NCBI GenBank assembly: GCA_938005345.1
Contig: CALLNG010000298.1
Location: 1 to 8,271, forward strand
Source: an uncultured Clostridia bacterium
GTDB lineage: Bacteria > Bacillota > Clostridia > RUG12999
Reading direction: 5' to 3'
Length of the DNA: 8,271 bases
Shown here piece after piece: positions 1-6,105 of this stretch. The notes beneath the pieces are model-generated. The model worked only from the letters and a program-made list of their open reading frames with translations. It was not told the origin of the DNA and ran no database searches. How positions within the stretch are numbered: the first letter of the stretch is position 1; each line of letters starts with the position of its first letter. The position numbers and the translations under genes are program-made.

Positions 1-3000
1 GCTTGGGTAAATGGTGTTGACGAAGGAATTCCCGCCGTATCAAACACAACGTTAACAAGCGATGGGCTTACGGTACTAATTATATCACCAAAGGGGAAAG
101 ACAGTTCCAAGTATGGTACAACAATTTGTGCAGTAGATAACTTAAAAGTCTGGGAAGTGCAGCAAGAGCCAGCGAAGATGGCAGTAACTTTGGTCGGCGG
201 AAATAAGATTGCCGCTGGCGGGAGAATGAATGTCAATGTGCATTTACAGGTATCTGAAGTAAACACAGATTCGGTAGAATTTGATTTAACATATAACCCG
301 GAACTTTTGACATTTCGGGACATGCAGTCAGGGTGGACATCGGAAAAAATAACAGATACACAAGTAGAAGATGACAAAAATGGTACCCTTCATATCACGG
401 TAAAAGATAATGGAAATGGAATGCCTAATGGAACGGTGTATCATTATGCTGAGAGTAGAGTGGCAAAGCTTGATTTCAATGTTGCCGATATTGATGAAGA
501 AACAGAGACAACTGTTGCCATAGAAAATATGGTCTGCGGCGAAGAAGAGCCAGAAGGAATCCAAAAATCCAGTACGGCTTTAGATTTTAAAATTTATCCG
601 GGAGATGGGCAGGACTTAAACGGAGACGGTGTAATTGGAGCGGGCGATATCGCTTTGGCGGGAGATGAAACAACACAAAAGGCTATTGCTGACAATGCAA
701 AGATACAGCCTTATAAACGGGTGCTGACTATTGTAACGGACGGAGCAGGCAACAGTTTCAATCCGGGCACAGGGGAGCCACCTTATGACGGACCGTATTA
801 TTATGGTAAAAAAACCATTGACGAAGCACGGGCTGGAAGTGAGTTTGCCATGTGGCTGCACAATGAATATATGGCCACATCTTATTCTGCACAGCCTATT
901 GATCCCCCGAGTTCCTGCCAGAATTATAACACATTTCTCCATGCGGTAGGTACTTACGGGTCAGGGTCAACAGTCCCAAGTGAATACCGGATTGATAATG
1001 ACAGCGCCCACGAACATTATTATCCTGATTTTGAAAAAGAAAGCCCGCTGTATCCTTCCATTTTCAAAACGATTAACAACCAGCAGCCGGGGAGAAAAAT
1101 TGCTGCATTTGCGCAATATGCCTCAATCTTAGACGGCGTAATTGAACCTGATAGCGGAGCCTATACCCGCCGCGGAACCGGAAAAGGCGATGTGGGAGCG
1201 GATGAACAAATGGCGGATGAATTGGTGGAATATATCAACAGCGGCGAAATAAAAGATACTGGTTTTACGTTCTGGGTACTTGACGATATGGATGGTTGGG
1301 GACATAGAGCGGATTCTGATGGCTGGTTTGGCGATAAATATTATGAGATTCAAAATGATTTCAGCGGTTTCTATGAAAAGGTGTTTAATGCTTTAAAAGA
1401 AAATGACATGTTAGAGGATACGCTGTTGATTTCTACCGCAGATCATGGTGGAAAAGATCATGCGCATGGAAATGCTAGCTTACCGGAACATATGACCATC
1501 TATTTCGGAGTGGGCGGTCAAACGGTAGAAAATGGGAAAAGGATGCAGGGCGGCGAAACAACAGACCTGGGAGCAATTGTATTAGGCAATTTAGGTTTTG
1601 AAATGCCGGAAAGCATGAAATTATCAACAGATTTTACCTTGGAACCTGAAAACAATCCTTTTTTGACACAGGAAGAAATGGTCAAAAAGAACCGGGATAT
1701 AGAACAAGTATCGTATCTCAGAAACGGAAAATCTGCTGATATTATACTACAAAATGCAAAAGAGGAAAACCAGGTCAAAGTGATTGACTTGCAGCTAAGC
1801 GGACAAATACCCAAAAGTGTAGAAACAGATGGGAACATTCTTCGCCAGGATGAGGATCGGCTCATTATTGCTTTTGAGAAGACGCCAGACAAAATTTGTA
1901 CTATAACCTACGATCAGGACACAACGGAAAATGATAAAATTAATGAGGTAATGTTGGGGACAGCTGAGGGAAAAGAAATATATTCTGATTTGTTCAATAC
2001 AAATTTGGAGAGTACGGATACAAGTATTACGCCTACAACAGCGGTCTTTGACAAATATGCGGAATCAGCGGAGCACAAAGACTTAATATTTACCCTAACT
2101 ACTGGCGATTCATCAGTAGCTGCTGTGAAACTAGGGGAAACAGCGTTGGAAGAAAATACAGAGTACACTTTGAAAGAGGGAACCTTAACGATTTTGTCTA
2201 GCACATTGGACAAACAGAGTGGGGAAGTTGCGTTAACAATCGAACTAACTGATGGCGAAACATTAACAGCGGCAATTACTATAACAGATACCACGCCGGC
2301 GGAGGTAGCATATAAAGTGACTGTTACTGCAAGCACAGGTGGTACTGCACGAATTACAACCACCAAGACGGAATACCTGCCAGGAGAAAAAGTTATTGTC
2401 AGCGCAACGGCTGCCAGTGGTTTTGCCTTCAGTAGTTGGAACTCCAATGATGTTACTATTACGACAAACGGAACAACGGGAACGTTTATTATGCCAAATA
2501 AGGATGTTACGGTACATGCATATTTTACTAAAATTTCAATAGGAGGAACCGGAGGAACTGGTGGACGTAGACCATCATCGTCTGGTGATACCATATCTGG
2601 TACGGTTGTGGTTCCAGTCGGTGAAAATGAGGAAACGGAAACGACTGACCAGGCACCGAACGTTGACCATTTAACCAGTAATTACTTTAATGATGTCGAT
2701 ACGTACACCACGTGGGCATATGGATATATTGAACACCTAGCGTCGGCAGGCATTATCTCCGGTGACCAGAACCATAATTATAATCCGAAGAACAATGTGA
2801 CGCGCGAGGAATTTCTGAAAATGCTCATGGGCGCACTGGACATTCATGCTACAGTTACTGTGGGTAGCGGATATAGTGATGTAAGCAGTGATGATTGGTT
2901 TGCGCCTTATGTTTATACAGCTTCTACTATGGGGCTTGTGCAAGGAATGGGCGACGGTTCGTTCGGTGTTGGACAAATTATCAGCCGTCAAGATATGGCA

Positions 3001-3225
3001 GTTATGGTATCCCGTGCATTAGCGGCAGTTGGAAAGACGTTGCCAAATATGGAAAATGTCACCTTGAAAGACTTAAATCAGATATCAGAATATGCGCGCA
3101 CCAGCGTAGAGCAGCTAGCAGCGGCAGGCGTAATTTGTGGTGATGAAAACGGGATATTCCATCCTGCAAATAATACTGTGCGTGAAGAGGCGGCAAAAGT
3201 TATTTATATGATATGGAAACTTTAA
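1..3225 (+). CDS. SLH-anchored modular surface protein with an alkaline-phosphatase-superfamily domain (5' end outside window)
   Basis: The frame is open from base 1, so the true start lies upstream; 1074 residues are visible (numbered here from base 1). Residues 1-52 look like the end of a LamG-like beta-sandwich (VDNLKVW strand). Residues about 60-200 resemble a cohesin domain (DLTYNPELLTF strand). Residues 205-219 form one dockerin-type calcium loop (DLNGDGVIGAGD). Residues about 240-550 are an alkaline-phosphatase-superfamily hydrolase with the metal and nucleophile set visible: Asp247 in TDGAG, Ser305 in PPSSCQN, Asp431 and His435 in DGWGH, Asp481-His482 in ADHGG, and His489. A beta-rich stretch follows. 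Residues 673-764 resemble CBM_X2, 769-842 an InlB-type repeat, 845-890 a low-complexity linker, and three SLH domains lie at about 893-946, 957-1007 and 1022-1074. SLH domains bind secondary wall polymers, so the enzyme is probably displayed on the cell wall. It likely cleaves a phosphate ester or phosphodiester; a sulfatase-type activity is less likely. The substrate is unknown. Confidence 0.88.
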   Translation, partial: AWVNGVDEGIPAVSNTTLTSDGLTVLIISPKGKDSSKYGTTICAVDNLKVWEVQQEPAKMAVTLVGGNKIAAGGRMNVNVHLQVSEVNTDSVEFDLTYNPELLTFRDMQSGWTSEKITDTQVEDDKNGTLHITVKDNGNGMPNGTVYHYAESRVAKLDFNVADIDEETETTVAIENMVCGEEEPEGIQKSSTALDFKIYPGDGQDLNGDGVIGAGDIALAGDETTQKAIADNAKIQPYKRVLTIVTDGAGNSFNPGTGEPPYDGPYYYGKKTIDEARAGSEFAMWLHNEYMATSYSAQPIDPPSSCQNYNTFLHAVGTYGSGSTVPSEYRIDNDSAHEHYYPDFEKESPLYPSIFKTINNQQPGRKIAAFAQYASILDGVIEPDSGAYTRRGTGKGDVGADEQMADELVEYINSGEIKDTGFTFWVLDDMDGWGHRADSDGWFGDKYYEIQNDFSGFYEKVFNALKENDMLEDTLLISTADHGGKDHAHGNASLPEHMTIYFGVGGQTVENGKRMQGGETTDLGAIVLGNLGFEMPESMKLSTDFTLEPENNPFLTQEEMVKKNRDIEQVSYLRNGKSADIILQNAKEENQVKVIDLQLSGQIPKSVETDGNILRQDEDRLIIAFEKTPDKICTITYDQDTTENDKINEVMLGTAEGKEIYSDLFNTNLESTDTSITPTTAVFDKYAESAEHKDLIFTLTTGDSSVAAVKLGETALEENTEYTLKEGTLTILSSTLDKQSGEVALTIELTDGETLTAAITITDTTPAEVAYKVTVTASTGGTARITTTKTEYLPGEKVIVSATAASGFAFSSWNSNDVTITTNGTTGTFIMPNKDVTVHAYFTKISIGGTGGTGGRRPSSSGDTISGTVVVPVGENEETETTDQAPNVDHLTSNYFNDVDTYTTWAYGYIEHLASAGIISGDQNHNYNPKNNVTREEFLKMLMGALDIHATVTVGSGYSDVSSDDWFAPYVYTASTMGLVQGMGDGSFGVGQIISRQDMAVMVSRALAAVGKTLPNMENVTLKDLNQISEYARTSVEQLAAAGVICGDENGIFHPANNTVREEAAKVIYMIWKL
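2542..2559 (+). repeat. Tandem 9-bp repeat encoding the Gly-Gly-Thr linker
   Basis: Two adjacent copies of GGAGGAACY are followed by a decayed third copy (GGTGGACG). They are in frame and encode Gly-Gly-Thr units in the linker between the InlB-type repeat and the SLH domains of the surface protein. Such a short tandem repeat can vary in copy number without breaking the frame, which would only change linker length. The GGAGG strings resemble ribosome binding sites, but no start codon at a suitable distance follows. Confidence 0.5.
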
Positions 3226-3260
3226 AACAAAATTATTTAGGACACTAAAATAGAAAAAGG

Positions 3261-3293
3261 CAGAGGCTACATTTTTGTTAGCCTCTGTTTTTT
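3261..3293 (+). terminator. Intrinsic terminator after the SLH protein gene
   Basis: A perfect 9-bp stem, CAGAGGCTA (3261-3269) with TAGCCTCTG (3279-3287), encloses a 9-nt loop. Six T residues (3288-3293) follow directly. It begins 35 nt after the stop codon at 3225. An AAAAAGG run just before the stem would give a T tract on the opposite strand, so it could act in both directions, although no gene was found on the - strand to use it. Confidence 0.9.
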
Positions 3294-3320
3294 AGTTTTG
3301 CTACAAAATGAAAAAAATAC

Positions 3321-3348
3321 TTGTCAAATAGAAAAATTAGTGTATAAT
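3321..3348 (+). promoter_or_regulatory. SigA-type promoter upstream of the cupin gene
   Basis: A -35 box TTGTCA (3321-3326, five of six matches to TTGACA) and a perfect -10 box TATAAT (3343-3348) are separated by 16 nt in A/T-rich DNA just after the preceding terminator. Transcription should start near 3355, giving a leader of about 275 nt before the cupin start codon. No nearer promoter of similar quality was found. Confidence 0.72.
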
Positions 3349-3558
3349 AAAAGGGAGAGCCTGGAAAGAAAGTGGAAGATATAGCATGCCAGCATGTTCA
3401 AAATACATGGGATTGTATCTTTTGGAAAGGTATCGTTCAGTTTAATAGTGAAAAACCAGAATTTTGGCATTTGATGATTATGGTGGAATTTACTATTTTT
3501 TGAGCGCTACAGTATAGTTGATAAAGTAATTTTAGAATTGGCAGAATGGTATAGGTGG

Positions 3559-3592
3559 TTACCGCTGGATTTGACACGATAATGTGCGGTAA
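3559..3592 (+). promoter_or_regulatory. Hairpin in the leader upstream of the cupin ribosome binding site
   Basis: TTACCGC (3559-3565) and GCGGTAA (3586-3592) form a perfect 7-bp stem around a 20-nt loop. A shorter CAC/GTG pairing is possible inside it. The hairpin ends 23 nt before the AAAGGAG of the cupin gene and is followed by A, not T, so it is not a terminator. A role in RNA stability or leader control is possible but unproven. Confidence 0.3.
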
Positions 3593-3615
3593 AAAACAGA
3601 ACCAATGGCAATGGG

Positions 3616-3622
3616 AAAGGAG
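3616..3622 (+). promoter_or_regulatory. Ribosome binding site that fixes the cupin start
   Basis: AAAGGAG lies 7 nt before ATG at 3630. The longer in-frame alternative, GTG at 3555, has no Shine-Dalgarno sequence and would add 25 residues that overlap the leader hairpin, so 3630 is preferred. Confidence 0.8.
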
Positions 3623-3629
3623 AAAAAAT

Positions 3630-3959
3630 ATGTTATTTCGTAATGAAGACAGAAAAGCGGTAGTCCCGCAGGATGGCGTAACAAGAAAAGTTCTAGCAAC
3701 AGGAAAAGATATGATGATGACGGAGGTATGTGTGAAGGCACACGTGGAAACAGCGCCGCACCAGCATATACACGAACAGGTGAGTTACATTGCGAAGGGC
3801 TCATTTGACGTTATTTGTGGAGAAGAGAAGTTTGTTGCCAATGAAGGCGACAGCATTTGGTTCCCATCTAATGTGAGACACGGCGTGACAGCGCGGGATG
3901 AAGACTCGGTAATTATCGATATTTTCAATCCGATTCGAGAGGATTTTTTAGAAGATTAA
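3630..3959 (+). CDS. Small KdgF-like cupin-domain protein
   Basis: This 109-residue protein is a single cupin barrel with no signal peptide, so it is probably cytoplasmic. The first cupin motif is PHQHIHEQVSYIAKG (residues 43-57), giving likely metal ligands His44, His46 and Glu49 or Gln50. The second motif is GDSIWFPSNVRHG (residues 73-85) with His84 as the last ligand. The His-x-His-x-His-Glu-Gln pattern and the compact size resemble KdgF, which linearises unsaturated uronate sugars, but the same pattern occurs in many uncharacterised cupins. No pectin or alginate genes are nearby to support that role. It is flanked by its own promoter and terminator and appears to be transcribed alone. The fold is well supported; the substrate is not known. 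Confidence 0.88.
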   Translation: MLFRNEDRKAVVPQDGVTRKVLATGKDMMMTEVCVKAHVETAPHQHIHEQVSYIAKGSFDVICGEEKFVANEGDSIWFPSNVRHGVTARDEDSVIIDIFNPIREDFLED

Positions 3960-3992
3960 CAAAAAGCCATTGTAAATGAAACAGCGGTTTGC

Positions 3993-4033
3993 CCCATAGC
4001 GGTGAAATTGGGTTCACCGCTATGGGCTTTTTT
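3993..4033 (+). terminator. Intrinsic terminator after the cupin gene
   Basis: A 14-bp perfect stem, CCCATAGCGGTGAA (3993-4006) with TTCACCGCTATGGG (4013-4026), has a 6-nt loop ATTGGG. After one C come six T residues (4028-4033). There is no T run on the other side, so it acts on the + strand only. It separates the cupin unit from the downstream operon. Confidence 0.94.
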
Positions 4034-4056
4034 ATGCTCAGAAAGGTCGCTGCTGC

Positions 4057-4085
4057 TTGACGGTACGGATAGTTTATCATATAAT
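4057..4085 (+). promoter_or_regulatory. Near-consensus SigA promoter of the dus-apbE-trxB operon
   Basis: TTGACG (4057-4062, five of six) and a perfect TATAAT (4080-4085) are separated by the optimal 17 nt. Transcription should start at about 4091-4093, leaving a leader of only about 25 nt, with AGGAG at 4105-4109 placed 7 nt before the ATG at 4117. It lies 23 nt after the T tract of the previous terminator. No operator-like palindrome overlaps it, which suggests housekeeping expression. Confidence 0.88.
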
Positions 4086-4116
4086 AGAAGAAGGATAACA
4101 TAATAGGAGATATCAT

Positions 4117-5094
4117 ATGAGAATTGCAACGCTGGAAACGGAAAATGATGTTTTTGTAGCCCCTATGGCTGGAGTGACGGATTTTGCCTACCGCACCATT
4201 TTGCACGGGATGGGTGCCGGCATGCTGTATACCGAAATGGTAAGCGCGAAAGCGCTTTACTATGGGGACCGAAAAACAAAGAGCCTTATGAAAACCGGAG
4301 AGCAGGTTGGTACGGTTGGTATCCAGATTTTTGGCAGTGAACCGGCGGTGATGGCATACGGTGCGCAGTGTGCCGAACAAATGGGATGCAGTTTGGTAGA
4401 TATTAATATGGGGTGCCCGGTGCCTAAAGTGACGGGTAATGGCGATGGCAGCGCCCTGATGAAGTCGCCGGTATTGGCAGGAAAGATTGTGGAAGCGGTG
4501 AAACGGGCGGTTTCCGTTCCGGTGACAGCCAAAATACGCAGCGGATGGGATGCACAGCATATCAATGCACCAGAAATGGCAAGAATTTTGCAGGAGAGCG
4601 GCGCAGACGCTGTTACCGTGCATGGACGGACCAAGGAACAAATGTACCGCGGCAAAGCGGACTGGAATGTGATTGCTAAGGTGAAACAAGCAGTTCATAT
4701 TCCAATTATAGGAAACGGCGATGTTATGCGCGCACAGGATGCGGCTTCGATAATCAAACAGACAGGATGTGACGGCGTCATGCTTGCACGCGGCATAATG
4801 GGCAATCCCTGGTTAGTTCGGCAATGTGTACAGCAGTTGTGTGGACAGCAGCCGGAATGGCCAAATCAGGAAGAAAAAATCCAAATGGCGATGCGTCACG
4901 TGGCGCTTTTGGTGGAAACCAAAGGCGAAACAATCGGAATATTAGAGGCGCGCGGCCATTTAAGCTGGTATTTAAAAGGTATGCATGGCGCAGCCCAGGC
5001 GCGGGAACAGATAAATAGGGCAAAACAGTTTAACGAAATAGAAGAAATTTTACAGAAGGTGTTGCTGGAGCAATCGGGGCAAAAAGGAGAGTAG
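4117..5094 (+). CDS. dusB: tRNA-dihydrouridine synthase, DusB type
   Basis: This FMN-dependent enzyme reduces specific uridines in the tRNA D-loop to dihydrouridine, using NADPH. Its 325 residues match the usual family length. The N-terminal TIM barrel opens with the flavin-binding APMAGVTD (residues 15-22). The catalytic Cys100 lies in NMGCPVPK, followed by the NGDGSALM loop. Lys139 in AKIRSGW and His169 in VHGRT are the usual FMN and substrate contacts. GNGDV (199-203) and ARGIMGNPW (224-232) bind the FMN phosphate. The C-terminal part is the helical tRNA-binding domain. It is the first gene of the operon, and its stop codon is 1 nt before the apbE start. DusB-type is chosen from overall motif similarity; the exact uridine position modified cannot be read from the sequence. 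Confidence 0.95.
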   Translation: MRIATLETENDVFVAPMAGVTDFAYRTILHGMGAGMLYTEMVSAKALYYGDRKTKSLMKTGEQVGTVGIQIFGSEPAVMAYGAQCAEQMGCSLVDINMGCPVPKVTGNGDGSALMKSPVLAGKIVEAVKRAVSVPVTAKIRSGWDAQHINAPEMARILQESGADAVTVHGRTKEQMYRGKADWNVIAKVKQAVHIPIIGNGDVMRAQDAASIIKQTGCDGVMLARGIMGNPWLVRQCVQQLCGQQPEWPNQEEKIQMAMRHVALLVETKGETIGILEARGHLSWYLKGMHGAAQAREQINRAKQFNEIEEILQKVLLEQSGQKGE

Positions 5095-5095
5095 C

Positions 5096-6100
5096 ATGAG
5101 ATTCTGGGGAATTGTAGTAATCGCAGTTAGTTTGCTTTTGACAGCTGGCTGCGGAAAGCAGAATGTAGATAAGACCTTTTTCGCATTGGATACCGTGATT
5201 GAATTGCGCCAGATACAAGGAGGCAGTGAGGAGGAGCTTGCCAACGCGCAGCAAAGGGTGGCGGAACTGGAAAATTTACTCAGCTGCCACAAACAGGGCA
5301 GTGATATTTGGCGTATCAACCAATCGGAATATGGGCAGCCTGTACACGTTGCAGATAAAGTATATGACCTGCTTGCACGCGCAAAGGAAATTTCCTTGAA
5401 AACAGAGGGCCGGTTTGACGTCACCATCAAACCACTGGCAGATTTATGGGATGTGAAACATGCTACGGCGCCGCCATCAGAGGTGGATATTCAGCGGGCG
5501 ATGGATCAGGTGGGGTTTCCCAATTTGGAGCTGTTAGAGCAAGGTGTTGTACAGCGCCTTTCTCCTGATACACAGGTGGACTTAGGTGGTATGGCAAAGG
5601 GAATGATAGCGGACGAACTGAGAGCCTTTCTCATAGACTGTGGGGTTCGGCGCGGTATATTGGATTTAGGCGGTAGTATTACCCTAATTGGCAGCAAAGC
5701 GCAAAATGTGCCCTGGACGGTGGGAATCAAAAATCCGTTTGAAACAAGTGAAAGTTATGCAAAACTTTTTGTAGAGGATACTTCTGTTGTCACTTCTGCG
5801 GGATATGAGCGCTATTTTACCTATGAAGGCAAACAGTACCACCACATTTTTGATCCCTATACTGGTTACCCGGCGGATGCGGGCTTGCAGTCTGTGACAG
5901 TTGTGGCACGGGATACGGCATTGGCTGACGCGCTCTCCACCGCGATTTTTGTGGGAGGAAAAGACCGCGGTTTGCAGTGGGCTGAGAAATTTGGAGTGGA
6001 CGTGGTGATGGTAGATACCGAAAAACACATTTGGATAACAGAGGGACTACGGGATAAAATAGAGGTAATCGATGAAACATTTCAGTTGATGGAGGAATGA
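5096..6100 (+). CDS. apbE: FAD:protein FMN transferase, ApbE-type lipoprotein
   Basis: ApbE cleaves FAD and attaches FMN covalently to Ser or Thr of target proteins such as Rnf/Nqr subunits or FMN-binding-domain reductases, acting outside the membrane. The 334 residues begin with a lipoprotein signal: a hydrophobic segment 3-18 and a lipobox LTAGC with Cys19 as the lipidated residue. The family motifs are in order: GRFDVTIKPL (105-114), DLGGMAKGMIAD (162-173) for FAD binding, the ILDLGGS strand (188-194), SAGYERYF (234-241), HHIFDPYTGYP (249-259), and ADALSTA (277-283) with Asp278 and Thr282 as likely Mg2+ ligands. The start is supported by AAGGAGA (5084-5090) inside the end of dus, 5 nt from the ATG, so translation is probably coupled. 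No target protein is visible in the window. Confidence 0.95.
   Translation: MRFWGIVVIAVSLLLTAGCGKQNVDKTFFALDTVIELRQIQGGSEEELANAQQRVAELENLLSCHKQGSDIWRINQSEYGQPVHVADKVYDLLARAKEISLKTEGRFDVTIKPLADLWDVKHATAPPSEVDIQRAMDQVGFPNLELLEQGVVQRLSPDTQVDLGGMAKGMIADELRAFLIDCGVRRGILDLGGSITLIGSKAQNVPWTVGIKNPFETSESYAKLFVEDTSVVTSAGYERYFTYEGKQYHHIFDPYTGYPADAGLQSVTVVARDTALADALSTAIFVGGKDRGLQWAEKFGVDVVMVDTEKHIWITEGLRDKIEVIDETFQLMEE
6091..6096 (+). promoter_or_regulatory. Ribosome binding site that decides the trxB start
   Basis: GGAGGA lies inside the last codons of apbE. It is 9 nt from ATG 6106 but directly abuts the in-frame ATG at 6097, too close for that codon to be used. This favours 6106 and an N-terminus of MYDVVIIGGG, which also fits the family. 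Confidence 0.72.
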
Positions 6101-6105
6101 CAGCT

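Larger units (their letters stand above)
3349..3629 (+). other. Long untranslated leader with a possible broken small reading frame
   Basis: No intact convincing gene is present here. The frame beginning with GTG at 3372 stays open for 43 codons to TGA at 3501-3503, which directly follows a run of six T (3496-3501). With one T fewer it would continue for 26 further codons (ERYSIVDKVILELAEWYR and on) to a TAA at 3580-3582, about 69 residues in all. No clear ribosome binding site sits at normal distance from 3372, and the first part is rich in Trp, Phe and Cys. This could be a decayed gene, a sequencing error in a homopolymer, or chance. An alternative 19-codon frame (MPACSKYMGLYL and on) starts at about 3386. 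No known riboswitch fold was recognised. A CAATGG hexamer is duplicated at 3603-3614. Confidence 0.25.

Noticed and set aside
157..159. GTG as the start of the SLH protein
   Set aside because: The frame is open all the way from base 1, the codon lies inside a domain strand, and no ribosome binding site precedes it.
1914..2594. Long - strand open frame (226 codons) opposite the surface protein gene
   Set aside because: It overlaps well-supported domains on the + strand, has low-complexity Val/Ser/Pro composition typical of an antisense shadow, and matches no family.
3571..3599. TTGACA at 3571 as a second promoter near the cupin gene
   Set aside because: The -35 box is perfect, but at 16-18 nt spacing there is only A-rich sequence with no acceptable -10 box.
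3555..3629. N-terminal extension of the cupin from GTG 3555
   Set aside because: There is no Shine-Dalgarno sequence, the extra 25 residues do not resemble a cupin, and AAAGGAG is perfectly placed for ATG 3630.
3991..4033. Attenuator or riboswitch belonging to the dus operon
   Set aside because: The hairpin lies upstream of the operon promoter at 4057-4085, so it can only terminate the cupin transcript.
3925..4698. - strand open frame (257 codons) opposite dus
   Set aside because: It crosses the cupin terminator and the dus promoter and is rich in His, Cys and Arg, as expected of an antisense shadow of a Dus gene.
6097..6105. trxB start at the ATGA overlap with apbE
   Set aside because: GGAGGA ends directly against this ATG, leaving no spacer; ATG 6106 is correctly spaced and matches the family N-terminus.
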